Source of the DNA: Aequorivita sublithincola DSM 14238
Lineage (GTDB): Bacteria; Bacteroidota; Bacteroidia; Flavobacteriales; Flavobacteriaceae
Direction of reading: 5' to 3'
DNA length: 64,000 bases
NCBI RefSeq assembly: GCF_000265385.1
Contig: NC_018013.1
Location: 2,817,001-2,881,000 of the forward strand
Part shown: positions 54,125 to 62,857 of the stretch, in pieces
Numbering within the stretch: position 1 is the stretch's first letter
Layout of the letters: each line of letters begins with the position of its first letter
Notes under the pieces: model-generated
Told to the model about the DNA's origin: nothing
Database searches by the model: none
What the model saw: the letters and a program-made list of their open reading frames with translations, nothing else
Made by a program: the position numbers and the translations under genes

Positions 54125-54705
54125 TGAAGGTAGTAATAATTAATTACGGTGCGGGTAATATTCAAAGTATAAAATTTGCTTTGAAAAGATTGGGCGTAGA
54201 AGCTATTTTAAGCGACGATGAAACTGAAATTATGAATGCAGACAAAGTTATTTTTCCAGGTGTAGGCGAAGCGAGCAGTGCAATGCAAAAGCTAAAAGGC
54301 TCTGGCTTAGACAAAGTTATCCCAACGCTTAAACAACCAGTTTTAGGAATCTGTTTGGGAATGCAACTACTTTGTAATTCTTCCGAAGAAGGAAAAACAG
54401 AGGGTTTGGGAATTTTTGATGTTGATGTTCTGAAATTTTCAACCTCAGTAAAAGTACCTCAAATAGGTTGGAATCAAATTCAAAACTTAAAATCGGAGCT
54501 GTTTAAAGATATTTCAGAAAATGAGTTTATGTATTTGGTGCATAGTTTTTACGCGCCATTATGTGAAGAAACAATTGGGACCACTGAATACGGAATTCAG
54601 TATTCATCGGCATTACAAAAGGATAATTTCTACGGAGTGCAATTTCACCCAGAAAAAAGCAGTAAAGCTGGTGAACAAGTTTTACAGAATTTTTTAAATC
54701 TATAA
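54124..54705 (+). CDS. hisH: Imidazole glycerol phosphate synthase, glutaminase subunit
   Basis: Supplies ammonia to HisF. The 193-residue class I amidotransferase has nucleophile Cys77 in LGICLGMQLLC and the His/Glu pair in GVQFHPEKSS. It ends 3 nt before hisA; the partner gene hisF follows hisA. Confidence 0.96.
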   Translation: MKVVIINYGAGNIQSIKFALKRLGVEAILSDDETEIMNADKVIFPGVGEASSAMQKLKGSGLDKVIPTLKQPVLGICLGMQLLCNSSEEGKTEGLGIFDVDVLKFSTSVKVPQIGWNQIQNLKSELFKDISENEFMYLVHSFYAPLCEETIGTTEYGIQYSSALQKDNFYGVQFHPEKSSKAGEQVLQNFLNL

Positions 54706-54708
54706 TCT

Positions 54709-55467
54709 ATGAGAATAATTCCAGCAATAGACATTATCGACGGAAAATGCGTTCGTCTTTCCAAAGGTGATTATAGTACAAAAAAGATTTATAATGAAAG
54801 TCCGCTGGAAGTTGCAAAACAATTTGAAGCGCACGGAATTCAATATTTGCACTTGGTGGATTTGGATGGCGCAAAGAGCAAACACATTGTAAATCATAAA
54901 ATTTTGGAGGAAATTGCTTCACAAACCAAATTAAAAATTGATTTTGGAGGCGGTTTAAAAACTGATGAAGATCTAAAAATCGCTTTTGAATGTGGTGCAA
55001 ACCAAATAACTGGCGGCAGTATAGCCGTTAAAAATCCTGAAACTTTTAAAAGTTGGCTCAAAAAATTCGGAAGTGAAAAAATAATTTTGGGCGCCGATGC
55101 CAAAAATGAAATGGTTGCAATAAGCGGTTGGACTGAGAATTCCAATGAGGAATTAATTCCGTTTATACTAAAGTATTTAGAGGAAGGTATTCGTTCTGTA
55201 ATTTGTACAGACATTAGTAAAGATGGGATGTTGCAAGGGCCTTCTTTTGCTTTATACAAAAAAATAATTACAGAATGTCAGTCTAAGCGCAGTCCAGAAT
55301 CCACTGAAAATGCAATAAAACTAATAGCTTCCGGTGGAATTTCAACTTTTGAAGAACTCCCAAAACTTGCAAAAATAGGCTGTGAGGGAACAATAATAGG
55401 GAAAGCGATTTATGAAAACAGAATTACATTAAAACAACTTGAAAATTATATTATAAATGCTAAGTAA
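54709..55467 (+). CDS. hisA: ProFAR isomerase
   Basis: The 252-residue beta/alpha barrel isomerises ProFAR to PRFAR; it begins [22 protein letters not shown] with catalytic Asp8 and has [16 protein letters not shown] (second Asp) and LIASGGIS. Between the YKKIITE helix and IKLIASGG an extra stretch, [13 protein letters not shown], is unusual for HisA; its DNA (55276-55294) resembles a dispersed repeat. The end overlaps hisF by 11 nt. Confidence 0.95.
   Translation: MRIIPAIDIIDGKCVRLSKGDYSTKKIYNESPLEVAKQFEAHGIQYLHLVDLDGAKSKHIVNHKILEEIASQTKLKIDFGGGLKTDEDLKIAFECGANQITGGSIAVKNPETFKSWLKKFGSEKIILGADAKNEMVAISGWTENSNEELIPFILKYLEEGIRSVICTDISKDGMLQGPSFALYKKIITECQSKRSPESTENAIKLIASGGISTFEELPKLAKIGCEGTIIGKAIYENRITLKQLENYIINAK
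55276..55294. repeat. Repeat-like sequence inside hisA
   Basis: TGTCAGTCTAAGCGCAGTC matches 16 of 19 positions of the intergenic repeat at 50592. It encodes part of the loop before the last strand of HisA. Confidence 0.4.
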
Positions 55468-56212
55468 ACGAATAATTCCGTGTTTGGATATTAAAAACGG
55501 GCGAACCGTAAAAGGAATTAATTTCCTAGACTTACGAGATGCCGGCGATCCTGTGGAACTGGCCAAATTCTATTCTGAAAATGGCGCGGATGAATTGGTT
55601 TTTCTTGATATTTCAGCCACCGCGGAGCGCAGAAAAACTTTGGCAGCTTTGGTTTTGAAAGTTGCTGAAACCATCAATATTCCGTTTACAGTTGGGGGTG
55701 GAATTTCTTCGGTGGTAGACGTTGAAATACTTCTTAATAACGGAGCCGACAAGGTATCTATAAATTCTGCCGCAGTAAAAAACCCGCAGTTGATTAATGA
55801 ACTTGCTTCAAAATTTGGCTCTCAGTGTATCGTTGTAGCAATTGATGCAAAACTAATTAAGGGCAAATGGATAGTGCATTTGGTAGGAGGGAAGGTGCCT
55901 ACAGATTTAGATTTATTTGATTGGGCAAAAGAAGTGGAACAACGAGGTGCAGGTGAAATTCTTTTCACTTCAATGGATCACGACGGGACCAAAAATGGTT
56001 TTGCAAATGAAGCCTTAGCAAAACTGTCAACAGGTTTAAATATTCCAATTATCGCTTCGGGTGGCGCAGGAACTATTCAGCATTTTACGGATACTTTTAA
56101 AGTTGGAAAAGCAGATGCTGCATTGGCTGCCAGTGTTTTTCACTTTAAGGAAATTACCATTTCAGAATTAAAAAATGAATTACAAACACAGGGAATTCCT
56201 GTTAGAATTTAA
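55457..56212 (+). CDS. hisF: Imidazole glycerol phosphate synthase, cyclase subunit
   Basis: The 251-residue barrel makes imidazole-glycerol phosphate and AICAR. It begins [20 protein letters not shown] with catalytic Asp11, and has [20 protein letters not shown] (second Asp), [10 protein letters not shown] and PIIASGGAG. It overlaps hisA by 11 nt. Confidence 0.97.
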   Translation: MLSKRIIPCLDIKNGRTVKGINFLDLRDAGDPVELAKFYSENGADELVFLDISATAERRKTLAALVLKVAETINIPFTVGGGISSVVDVEILLNNGADKVSINSAAVKNPQLINELASKFGSQCIVVAIDAKLIKGKWIVHLVGGKVPTDLDLFDWAKEVEQRGAGEILFTSMDHDGTKNGFANEALAKLSTGLNIPIIASGGAGTIQHFTDTFKVGKADAALAASVFHFKEITISELKNELQTQGIPVRI

Positions 56213-56216
56213 AATT

Positions 56217-56822
56217 ATGAATATAGATTTTAAAAAATACGAAGACGGATTGGTTCCCGCGATAATTCAAGATTCTATAACAAACAAAGTTTTAATGCTT
56301 GGGTATATGGATGAAGAAGCTTTTCTGAAAACGAATGAATCAAAAAAAGTTACTTTTTTCAGCAGAAGCAAACAACGCCTGTGGACAAAAGGTGAGGAAA
56401 GCGGTAATTTTTTAAACCTTGTTTCAATAGCGGTAGATTGTGATAGCGATGCACTTTTAATAAAGGTGAATCCCGTTGGTCCTGTTTGCCACAAAGGAAC
56501 AGACACTTGCTGGAGAGAAAATAATGTTTCAGACTTTGGTTTTCTTTCCTCATTAGAAAATACAATTCAAAATAGAAAGAAGGATATTGAGAATGAAGAT
56601 TCTTATGTTTCGTCACTTTTTAGAAAAGGAATGAATAAGATTGCGCAAAAAGTAGGAGAGGAGGCTGTAGAAGTTGTGATTGAAGCGAAAGATAACAACG
56701 ATGCCCTCTTTCTAAATGAAAGCGCCGATTTGTTATTTCATTATTTAATTTTGTTGCAAGCCAAAGGTTTTACGTTGAATGATGTTGAAAAAATTCTTCT
56801 GCAACGCCATAATGCAGAATAA
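56217..56822 (+). CDS. hisIE: Fused PR-AMP cyclohydrolase / PR-ATP pyrophosphohydrolase
   Basis: Second and third steps of the pathway. The 201-residue protein has the HisI domain (residues 1-110; KVLMLGYMDEEAF, VDCDSDALLIKV, CHKGTDTCW with zinc Cys) and the HisE domain (residues 115-201; VGEEAVEVVIEAKDNND). ATG at 56217, 4 nt after the hisF stop, is chosen because MNIDFKKYEDGLVPAIIQD is the conserved start. Last gene of the operon. Confidence 0.96.
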   Translation: MNIDFKKYEDGLVPAIIQDSITNKVLMLGYMDEEAFLKTNESKKVTFFSRSKQRLWTKGEESGNFLNLVSIAVDCDSDALLIKVNPVGPVCHKGTDTCWRENNVSDFGFLSSLENTIQNRKKDIENEDSYVSSLFRKGMNKIAQKVGEEAVEVVIEAKDNNDALFLNESADLLFHYLILLQAKGFTLNDVEKILLQRHNAE

Positions 56823-56865
56823 TCTTTATACCTTTTCCTACCTTTAAGAAATTAAACATCATCCT

Positions 56866-57948
56866 ATGGCTGCTAGAAGAAAAAACAATCAGACCACAAA
56901 AATTCAACCCAAAAGAGCTAGGAATCTTTCGCCAGGAACGGTTACCTATACTGGAAAAAAGACTACGACGGTTACAAAACTGGACATAATAGATTATTCC
57001 AAGGAACATTACCACCGTTTTGAAACCAATGACATACACGAAGCCTTTAATTATGAGGATTCAACCAATATTACTTGGATAAACGTAAACGGACTGAGCA
57101 ATACCAATGATATTATTACCCTCGGAAACCATTTTGAACTTCATCCGTTAATTCAGGAAGATATTGTAAGCACCTATCAACGCCCAAAAATTGATGAGTA
57201 TGAGGAATATCTTTTTATCGTTTTTAAAATGTTGCATTATGATGACGAAAAACTCACAAACGAGCATATAAGCTTGGTGATGGGAAAAGATTACGTTTTA
57301 ACATTTCAAGAAGCTGAAGGCGATGTTTTTGAAGATTTACGTGAACGATTAGAGCACGGCAAAGGCCGTATTCGTGGGGCGGGAGCAGATTATTTAATGT
57401 TTGCCATTCTTGATGCCGTGGTTGATAATTACTTTAGCGTCGTTGAATTTTTAAGTAACAAAGTGGAATTGTTGGAGGATAAACTCTTTGATGATAAAGA
57501 AGATACTAACATCACTCAAGAAATTCAAGATCTTAAAAAAGAAATATTAAAAATCCGAAAAGCAGTAATGCCATTGCGTGAGGTTATAAATCGATTAGAA
57601 AAAATCGAAAACCCGCTTATAGAGGAACGCACCAACAAATACATTCGCGATCTGTATGATAATATTATCCAAGTAAACGAAAGTGTTGAAATATACCGAG
57701 AAATGATTTGGGGTTTGATGGATATGTATATGACGACCATTAGCAACAAGATGAATGAAGTGATGAAAGTCTTGACTATTATGGCTTCCATCTTTATTCC
57801 ATTAACTTTTCTAGCAGGAATCTACGGGATGAATTTTGACAATATACCGGAACTTCACTATAAAAATAGTTATTTCTATCTGTTGGGCGTAATGGCTTTG
57901 GTTTTCTTAGGAATGATTTGGTATTTTAAGAGGAAGAAGTGGCTTTAG
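56866..57948 (+). CDS. corA: Magnesium/cobalt transporter
   Basis: The 360-residue protein has the large cytoplasmic N-terminal domain, a long coiled-coil stalk helix and two C-terminal membrane helices with the pore signature YGMNF in AGIYGMNFDNIPELHYKNS. It ends in the basic KRKKWL. Mg2+ uptake as a pentamer is the family role. It follows hisIE by 43 nt but is probably a separate unit. Confidence 0.95.
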   Translation: MAARRKNNQTTKIQPKRARNLSPGTVTYTGKKTTTVTKLDIIDYSKEHYHRFETNDIHEAFNYEDSTNITWINVNGLSNTNDIITLGNHFELHPLIQEDIVSTYQRPKIDEYEEYLFIVFKMLHYDDEKLTNEHISLVMGKDYVLTFQEAEGDVFEDLRERLEHGKGRIRGAGADYLMFAILDAVVDNYFSVVEFLSNKVELLEDKLFDDKEDTNITQEIQDLKKEILKIRKAVMPLREVINRLEKIENPLIEERTNKYIRDLYDNIIQVNESVEIYREMIWGLMDMYMTTISNKMNEVMKVLTIMASIFIPLTFLAGIYGMNFDNIPELHYKNSYFYLLGVMALVFLGMIWYFKRKKWL

Positions 57949-58017
57949 GCTTTCTCCCTTCAACACTAATTTATGTTCTATACAGCGCTAAACAATCGAT
58001 TTAAAGTAAACTGAAAT

Positions 58018-58554
58018 ATGAAATTAATGACTGTAGGTGGCGGATGTTTTTGGTGTATTGAAGCTATATTAAACGAAGTTAAAGGTGTAGAAAAAGTAGT
58101 TTCTGGATACAGTGGAGGCACGGTGCCGGGAAAACCAACCTATCGTGAAGTATGTTCAGGGTTAACGGGTTGTGCCGAAGTTGTTCAAGTAACTTATGAT
58201 TCCGATATAATATCTTACGAAGATTTATTGGTCATTTTTATGACCAGCCACGACCCAACATCACTAAACCGACAAGGTGGCGATGCGGGCACCCAATACC
58301 GTTCGGTAATTTATTACCACAACGAAACCCAAAATGAAATAGCAGAAACCGTGGCTAAAGAAATGGCGCCGTATTACGAAAATCCTATTGTAACCGAAAT
58401 CAGTCCGTTACAAATATTTTATGAAGCCGAGAATGATCATCAAGATTATTACGCCAATAATCCGGATGCTGGTTATTGCAGTGCGGTTATTACTCCAAAA
58501 TTGACAAAACTTCGGAAGATGCATGCCGATAAGCTTAAAAGCATTTCTGCTTAA
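58018..58554 (+). CDS. msrA: Peptide-methionine (S)-S-oxide reductase
   Basis: Reduces the S-epimer of methionine sulfoxide. The 178-residue protein has catalytic Cys in GGGCFWCIEAIL and HDPTSLNRQGGDAGTQYRSV, DHQDYYANN. No signal peptide, so cytosolic. Together with the two msrB genes at 6.8-7.7 kb both epimers are covered. Confidence 0.97.
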   Translation: MKLMTVGGGCFWCIEAILNEVKGVEKVVSGYSGGTVPGKPTYREVCSGLTGCAEVVQVTYDSDIISYEDLLVIFMTSHDPTSLNRQGGDAGTQYRSVIYYHNETQNEIAETVAKEMAPYYENPIVTEISPLQIFYEAENDHQDYYANNPDAGYCSAVITPKLTKLRKMHADKLKSISA

Positions 58555-58561
58555 AAAGGTA

Positions 58562-58651
58562 TTGGGATATTTTAAAAAAATATTCTACACGTGGGTTTCT
58601 GAATGGCAAACGCAAGTATGGTATACCGAAGGAGAAAGACAAGTTAACTAG
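58562..58651 (+). pseudogene. Possible short coding remnant
   Basis: The 164-bp gap after msrA holds a frame, TTG to TAG, encoding a 29-residue peptide rich in Trp/Tyr (middle FYTWVSEWQTQVWYTEG). No ATG. The composition looks like a fragment of a real protein, not random AT-rich translation. No family is recognised; it may also be chance. Confidence 0.25.
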
Positions 58652-58718
58652 TTCTTAGGCCAGTATGGAATCTACATAATTTAAAAAAATAACGTACATT
58701 ACATTCAAAACTAAGTAG

Positions 58719-59807
58719 ATGCCATTATTTATGGACTTTCACGACCTTCCTGAGGGTCTCACAGCAAAGCACGTTGCAGAAATGCATCAAGCCGACTTAG
58801 ATATTGAGCATAAATATAATTGTCGCGGATTGACCTACTGGTGTGACGAGAAAAGACAAACGGCTTTTTGTTTAATAGATGCGCCGGATAAACAGGCAGT
58901 TATAGATTTACATCAAAACTCACATGGCGCTATTCCACAACGTATTATTGAAGTGAATGATACCATTGTGGAATCTTTTTTGGGACGTATAGAAGATCCA
59001 GAAAAATCAAAAAACACGAGCCTCAATATTATTAACGATCCTGCTTTTAGAACCATCATGGTTGTTAAAATAAAAAACAAAACTTTAAGAGAATCCCAAA
59101 CAAACACTCTAAAGGCAGCTATTAGAGGCTATACGACTTCTATTAATACCTTGACTTCTCAATATAACGGACGTGTAGTTAAACAAGAAGCGAAAACCTT
59201 TTTGATGTCTTTTAAATCTATTACCGATGCTATGAATTGTGGAATAAAAATTCAAGAATCACACAATTGTGTTATTACTCCAGATTTAGCCTTTAAAATA
59301 GGAATTAGCGCAGGAATTCCGGTTACTGAAAAGGAAGGTATTTTTGAGGATACCATAAAAACCTCCGATTATTTATGCGACATAGCCAAAGCAGATATTA
59401 CTATAACAACTGCTGTTAAAGATCTATACGAAGGAGAAAACCAAAATAAGCCATTAGCTGAAAGTAAAATCATTCGTGTTTTGAGTAGTACGGAGGAAGA
59501 ATTTATAACTCAACTGATGGATTATACCGAAAAAATATGGTCGAATCCAGAAACAGGCGTCAATAATTTTGAAGCGAATTTAGGTTATAGCAAATCTAAA
59601 TTATACCGGACCATGATGAATTTGGTCAGTAAATCTCCGAATACGTTTCTAAGAGAATATCGTTTAAACAAAGCATTAGAAATATTGGAAAAACAGAATT
59701 CTAATATTTCTGAAATTGCTTATCAAGCAGGCTTTAGCAGCCCTGCCTACTTTTCGAAATGTTTCTATAAAAAATATGGAATTCTACCTTCAAATTTTCA
59801 TAGCTAA
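58719..59807 (+). CDS. AraC-family regulator with DUF4242 and cyclase-like domains
   Basis: The 362-residue protein has three parts. Residues 1-90 are a DUF4242 domain (MPLFMDFHDLPEGLTAKHVA, EMHQADLDIEHKYNC, FCLIDAPDKQAV), a small ferredoxin-like, possibly nickel-binding fold. Residues 110-245 resemble a class III nucleotide cyclase (GRVVKQEAKTFLMSFKSITDAMNCGIKIQ region, KIGISAGIPVTEKEG), but the metal-binding GD motif is replaced by EAK, so it should be inactive. Residues 262-362 are an AraC DNA-binding domain (ISEIAYQAGFSSPAYFSKCF). It is next to an FAD oxidoreductase with repeated sites upstream. Confidence 0.85.
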   Translation: MPLFMDFHDLPEGLTAKHVAEMHQADLDIEHKYNCRGLTYWCDEKRQTAFCLIDAPDKQAVIDLHQNSHGAIPQRIIEVNDTIVESFLGRIEDPEKSKNTSLNIINDPAFRTIMVVKIKNKTLRESQTNTLKAAIRGYTTSINTLTSQYNGRVVKQEAKTFLMSFKSITDAMNCGIKIQESHNCVITPDLAFKIGISAGIPVTEKEGIFEDTIKTSDYLCDIAKADITITTAVKDLYEGENQNKPLAESKIIRVLSSTEEEFITQLMDYTEKIWSNPETGVNNFEANLGYSKSKLYRTMMNLVSKSPNTFLREYRLNKALEILEKQNSNISEIAYQAGFSSPAYFSKCFYKKYGILPSNFHS

Positions 59808-59834
59808 TAAATAAATTACTGTACTACAAATACT

Positions 59835-59882
59835 TAGACCTGTAATTCTTCTTGGTCTAAAATTACTTTTATTTGGTCTAAA
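59835..59882 (+). promoter_or_regulatory. Direct-repeat operator for an AraC-type regulator
   Basis: TTGGTCTAAA occurs at 59852-59861 and again at 59873-59882, exactly 21 bp apart, and an inverted half (TAGACC) lies at 59835-59840. Two helical turns between direct half-sites is the usual AraC arrangement. The nearer site ends 28 bp before the -7 element of the oxidoreductase gene, so it would touch the -33 region. Confidence 0.6.
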
Positions 59883-59910
59883 CGTAGAATTATCGAAAAT
59901 CATTCTATTC

Positions 59911-59918
59911 TACTTTTG
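59911..59918 (+). promoter_or_regulatory. -7 promoter element for the FAD oxidoreductase
   Basis: TACTTTTG fits TAnnTTTG, 32 nt before the ATG at 59951. Confidence 0.55.
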
Positions 59919-59950
59919 ATAATAATAAATATATAACCAAATAAATATAG

Positions 59951-61339
59951 ATGAAAATTTCAGCCAAAGACATCGCTCCTAACATAATCCAAGTCTTTAA
60001 ATCACAATTAAAGGGGAAACTTATTTTACCGTCAGATACAAATTATAACGAAACCCGTGAAGTGTATAATGCAATGATTGACAAACGTCCAGGGGTAATT
60101 GCCACTTGTGAAAATGTGGACGATGTGATAGCTGCTGTAAACTTTGGGAGAGACAACAACCTGTTGGTGGCAATAAGAGGAGGAGGCCATAATGGTGCAG
60201 GTTTGGGTTTGTGTAATGACGGTTTGGTAATTGACCTTTCTGGTATAAAGTATGTAGAAGTGGATAAATTGAATAATAACGTTAAAGTTGGAGGCGGTAA
60301 TATTTGGAATGAAGTAGATAAAGCCACACATGAATTTGGTTTAGCAATACCTTCAGGAATGATTTCTACGACAGGCGTAGGCGGATTAACACTTGGTGGT
60401 GGCGTTGGTTATTTAACACGCAAATACGGCCTTACGATAGATAATTTATTAGAAGCAGAAATGGTTTTGGCCGATGGTAGTTTTGTTACCGTAAACGCTA
60501 CCAAAAACACCGACTTATTTTGGGCAATTCGTGGTGGAGGCGGGAATTTTGGCGTAGTTACTTCTTTTACATTTCAAGCGCATCCTGTAAAAATGCTATT
60601 GGGCGGACCTACTTTATGGCCAATTGAAAGAGTAGAAGAAATAATGGCTTGGTATGATAAATTTATCAACGAGGCTCCAGAAGATTTAAACGGGTTTATA
60701 ACGACCATGGTCATTCCCGAATCCCCATTTCCAGAGCATTTACACAACAAAAAGTTTTGTGGTATTGTTTGGTGCTATCTTGGAGATCCCGAAAAATTTG
60801 AAGCGATCTTTAAACCTGTATTAAATCTCAACCCTGTTTTTGCTCATGTTGGCGAAATGCCTTACACAGCCCTACAAACCATGTTTGATGGATTCTTCCC
60901 AAAAGGTTTGCAATGGTATTGGAGAGCTGATTTTTTTAACGAGTTAGGCCCAGAAGTAAGGGCTCAGCATTTAAAATTTGGTTCAGCAATACCTACGGCA
61001 CTTTCCCAAATGCATTTATATCCTATTTCTGGAGCGGCGAGTAGAGTAGGAGCCGAAGAAACACCTTGGGCATATAGAGATGCTAAATATGCAGGAGTGT
61101 ATTTAGGCGTAGATCCAGATCCTAAAAATGCGATTAAAATTACCGAATGGTGTAAGTCTTATTATGAGGCCTTGCATCCATATTCAGCAGGTGGCGCGTA
61201 TTCAAATTTTATGATGGAAGAGGGCCAAGATCGAATTAAAGCCAGTTATAAGCATAACTACGAAAGATTGGTCAAGATTAAAAAAACGTATGATCCTGAA
61301 AATTTGTTTAGCGTGAATCAGAATATAATACCAGAATAA
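59951..61339 (+). CDS. Berberine-bridge-enzyme-type FAD oxidoreductase
   Basis: The 462-residue protein has the PCMH-type FAD domain with RGGGHNGAGLGLCNDGLVIDL (split: RGGGHNGAG and LCNDGLVIDL), the covalent His in GGGHN, GLTLGGGVGYLTRKYGL, and the C-terminal BBE motif YSNFMMEEGQDRIKASY. The second covalent residue, a Cys in bicovalent members, is replaced in the segment GMISTTGVGG, so flavin is probably held by His alone. Likely an oxidase or dehydrogenase of sugars or alcohols; substrate unknown. No signal peptide is evident. Probable target of the AraC-type regulator upstream. Confidence 0.85.
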   Translation: MKISAKDIAPNIIQVFKSQLKGKLILPSDTNYNETREVYNAMIDKRPGVIATCENVDDVIAAVNFGRDNNLLVAIRGGGHNGAGLGLCNDGLVIDLSGIKYVEVDKLNNNVKVGGGNIWNEVDKATHEFGLAIPSGMISTTGVGGLTLGGGVGYLTRKYGLTIDNLLEAEMVLADGSFVTVNATKNTDLFWAIRGGGGNFGVVTSFTFQAHPVKMLLGGPTLWPIERVEEIMAWYDKFINEAPEDLNGFITTMVIPESPFPEHLHNKKFCGIVWCYLGDPEKFEAIFKPVLNLNPVFAHVGEMPYTALQTMFDGFFPKGLQWYWRADFFNELGPEVRAQHLKFGSAIPTALSQMHLYPISGAASRVGAEETPWAYRDAKYAGVYLGVDPDPKNAIKITEWCKSYYEALHPYSAGGAYSNFMMEEGQDRIKASYKHNYERLVKIKKTYDPENLFSVNQNIIPE

Positions 61340-61363
61340 TTCTAATCTTTAAAACTAAAAGCT

Positions 61364-62770
61364 ATGTTCAATAAAGAAATATATTTTATAATAGGAGTCT
61401 TAAGCCTTTTAATTCTCTCTTCAGTTTGTAACATTGTATTTGCACAAGTTTTTAGTAATACAGCAGTCTATATACAAAACGTGGAGACGGGGCTAGTGCT
61501 CGATGTTCAGGGAAATGTTAAAGAAAATGGAACCAAGGTATGGCCGTTTTCAATAAATTATGGGTTAGCGCAGGTTTTTCAAGTAAGTGCCGCCGATATT
61601 CCGGATAGATTTGGCTCAGATGTTTGGCGCATAATGCCTTATGACAAAGGCAATTCTGAATCTGATTTGTATATTTCAGTTAAAGCACCTGCTCCTGTAG
61701 TTTTAGCAACACCCACAAATACAACTAATGCCCCAATTCCAGCCCCTCCAGAATTAATAGCTCCTTCAGAAGTTATGAGTTCAGATATACCATCATCTAC
61801 TAAGAAAACATTAAAAAACCTGGTTTTTACACTCGAAGAAAAACGAGAATTTGAGAATTCAACTTCCCCGTTATTCAATACTACTGAGTTTATTTTAGCA
61901 CCGTCCTTAAAACAACTATGGAAAATAGTACCTGTAGAAAATGAGCAAAATATATATTTTATTGAAAGCGTACATTTTTCAGAAAAAATGGTAATTGAGC
62001 CGCTAGACAGAAGTTCAGGTGGGACGCTGGTGTTGAGTTCATTCACCGGATCGAATCTTCAAAAATGGAAAATTACAAGAACTAAACCAACTACACGTGG
62101 TGATCTTAAACTTACTAATTTTAAATGGGAAAGAACCCTTTCCCAAGAACCATGGTATAAGCCTTGGAAATGGCACTACGTCTATAAAATTAAAGGAAAA
62201 CTGACGTGGAGTATTGACAACTCCTTAAACGTTACAAAACAAACTATTAGAATGACAAATAGTACTCCTATTGATATAGCCCCTAATAGAAGTATTTATG
62301 AATTTGATGTGAAAAGCGAAGAATCTTTCAAAACGGATGTTCATTGTTTCGTAGTTGCTGCTGATAGTAAATGGACAACTGACAATAGGTCCTTAAGTGA
62401 TCCAGCATGCGGTGTGCCGGCGTATTCAGATCCATCAACGACAAGACCACCGGTAGCTGGAGTAGGTAAATTACTTATTCGTAATTGTCATAACGATAAA
62501 AAATCTGTCCGTCTTTGGACTTATGATCTTACAGTCAATTCAGGACAATGGAAAGATAATGGAACTTTGGACAGCCAATGGCAAGGCTCGAATTGCGGAA
62601 GTGCAGCACCAAAAGAAATTACAATTAAAGATAACCACATCTATTTAATAGCGGCAACAGACTGCGGAAATTCACAACCACCTCTAACCCAATCATCTTG
62701 TGATAAACTAGCGCCATATCAATTTCAAGGGAAAGAAAATGGAACATCCCTTACATTTCAAATAGATTGA
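61364..62770 (+). CDS. Secreted protein with ricin-type beta-trefoil
   Basis: The 468-residue protein has a signal peptide (FIIGVLSLLILSSVCNIVFA). Residues 28-240 form a ricin-like trefoil with two QxW-like repeats (VYIQNVETGLVLDVQGN, LQKWKI), interrupted by a Pro-rich linker (NAPIPAPPELIAPSE) around residues 118-140. Residues 245-468 are a domain of unknown type with Trp-rich phrases (EPWYKPWKWHYVYK) and six Cys. It follows the FAD oxidoreductase by 24 nt, so it may be in the same transcript. Confidence 0.65.
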   Translation: MFNKEIYFIIGVLSLLILSSVCNIVFAQVFSNTAVYIQNVETGLVLDVQGNVKENGTKVWPFSINYGLAQVFQVSAADIPDRFGSDVWRIMPYDKGNSESDLYISVKAPAPVVLATPTNTTNAPIPAPPELIAPSEVMSSDIPSSTKKTLKNLVFTLEEKREFENSTSPLFNTTEFILAPSLKQLWKIVPVENEQNIYFIESVHFSEKMVIEPLDRSSGGTLVLSSFTGSNLQKWKITRTKPTTRGDLKLTNFKWERTLSQEPWYKPWKWHYVYKIKGKLTWSIDNSLNVTKQTIRMTNSTPIDIAPNRSIYEFDVKSEESFKTDVHCFVVAADSKWTTDNRSLSDPACGVPAYSDPSTTRPPVAGVGKLLIRNCHNDKKSVRLWTYDLTVNSGQWKDNGTLDSQWQGSNCGSAAPKEITIKDNHIYLIAATDCGNSQPPLTQSSCDKLAPYQFQGKENGTSLTFQID

Positions 62771-62857
62771 ACTTATTTCAAAGAGATTTGTGAAAATCAA
62801 AGCCACATAAAATTTTTTTCGAGTGAATAAGAATATAATATCTAAATAATTAAAATC

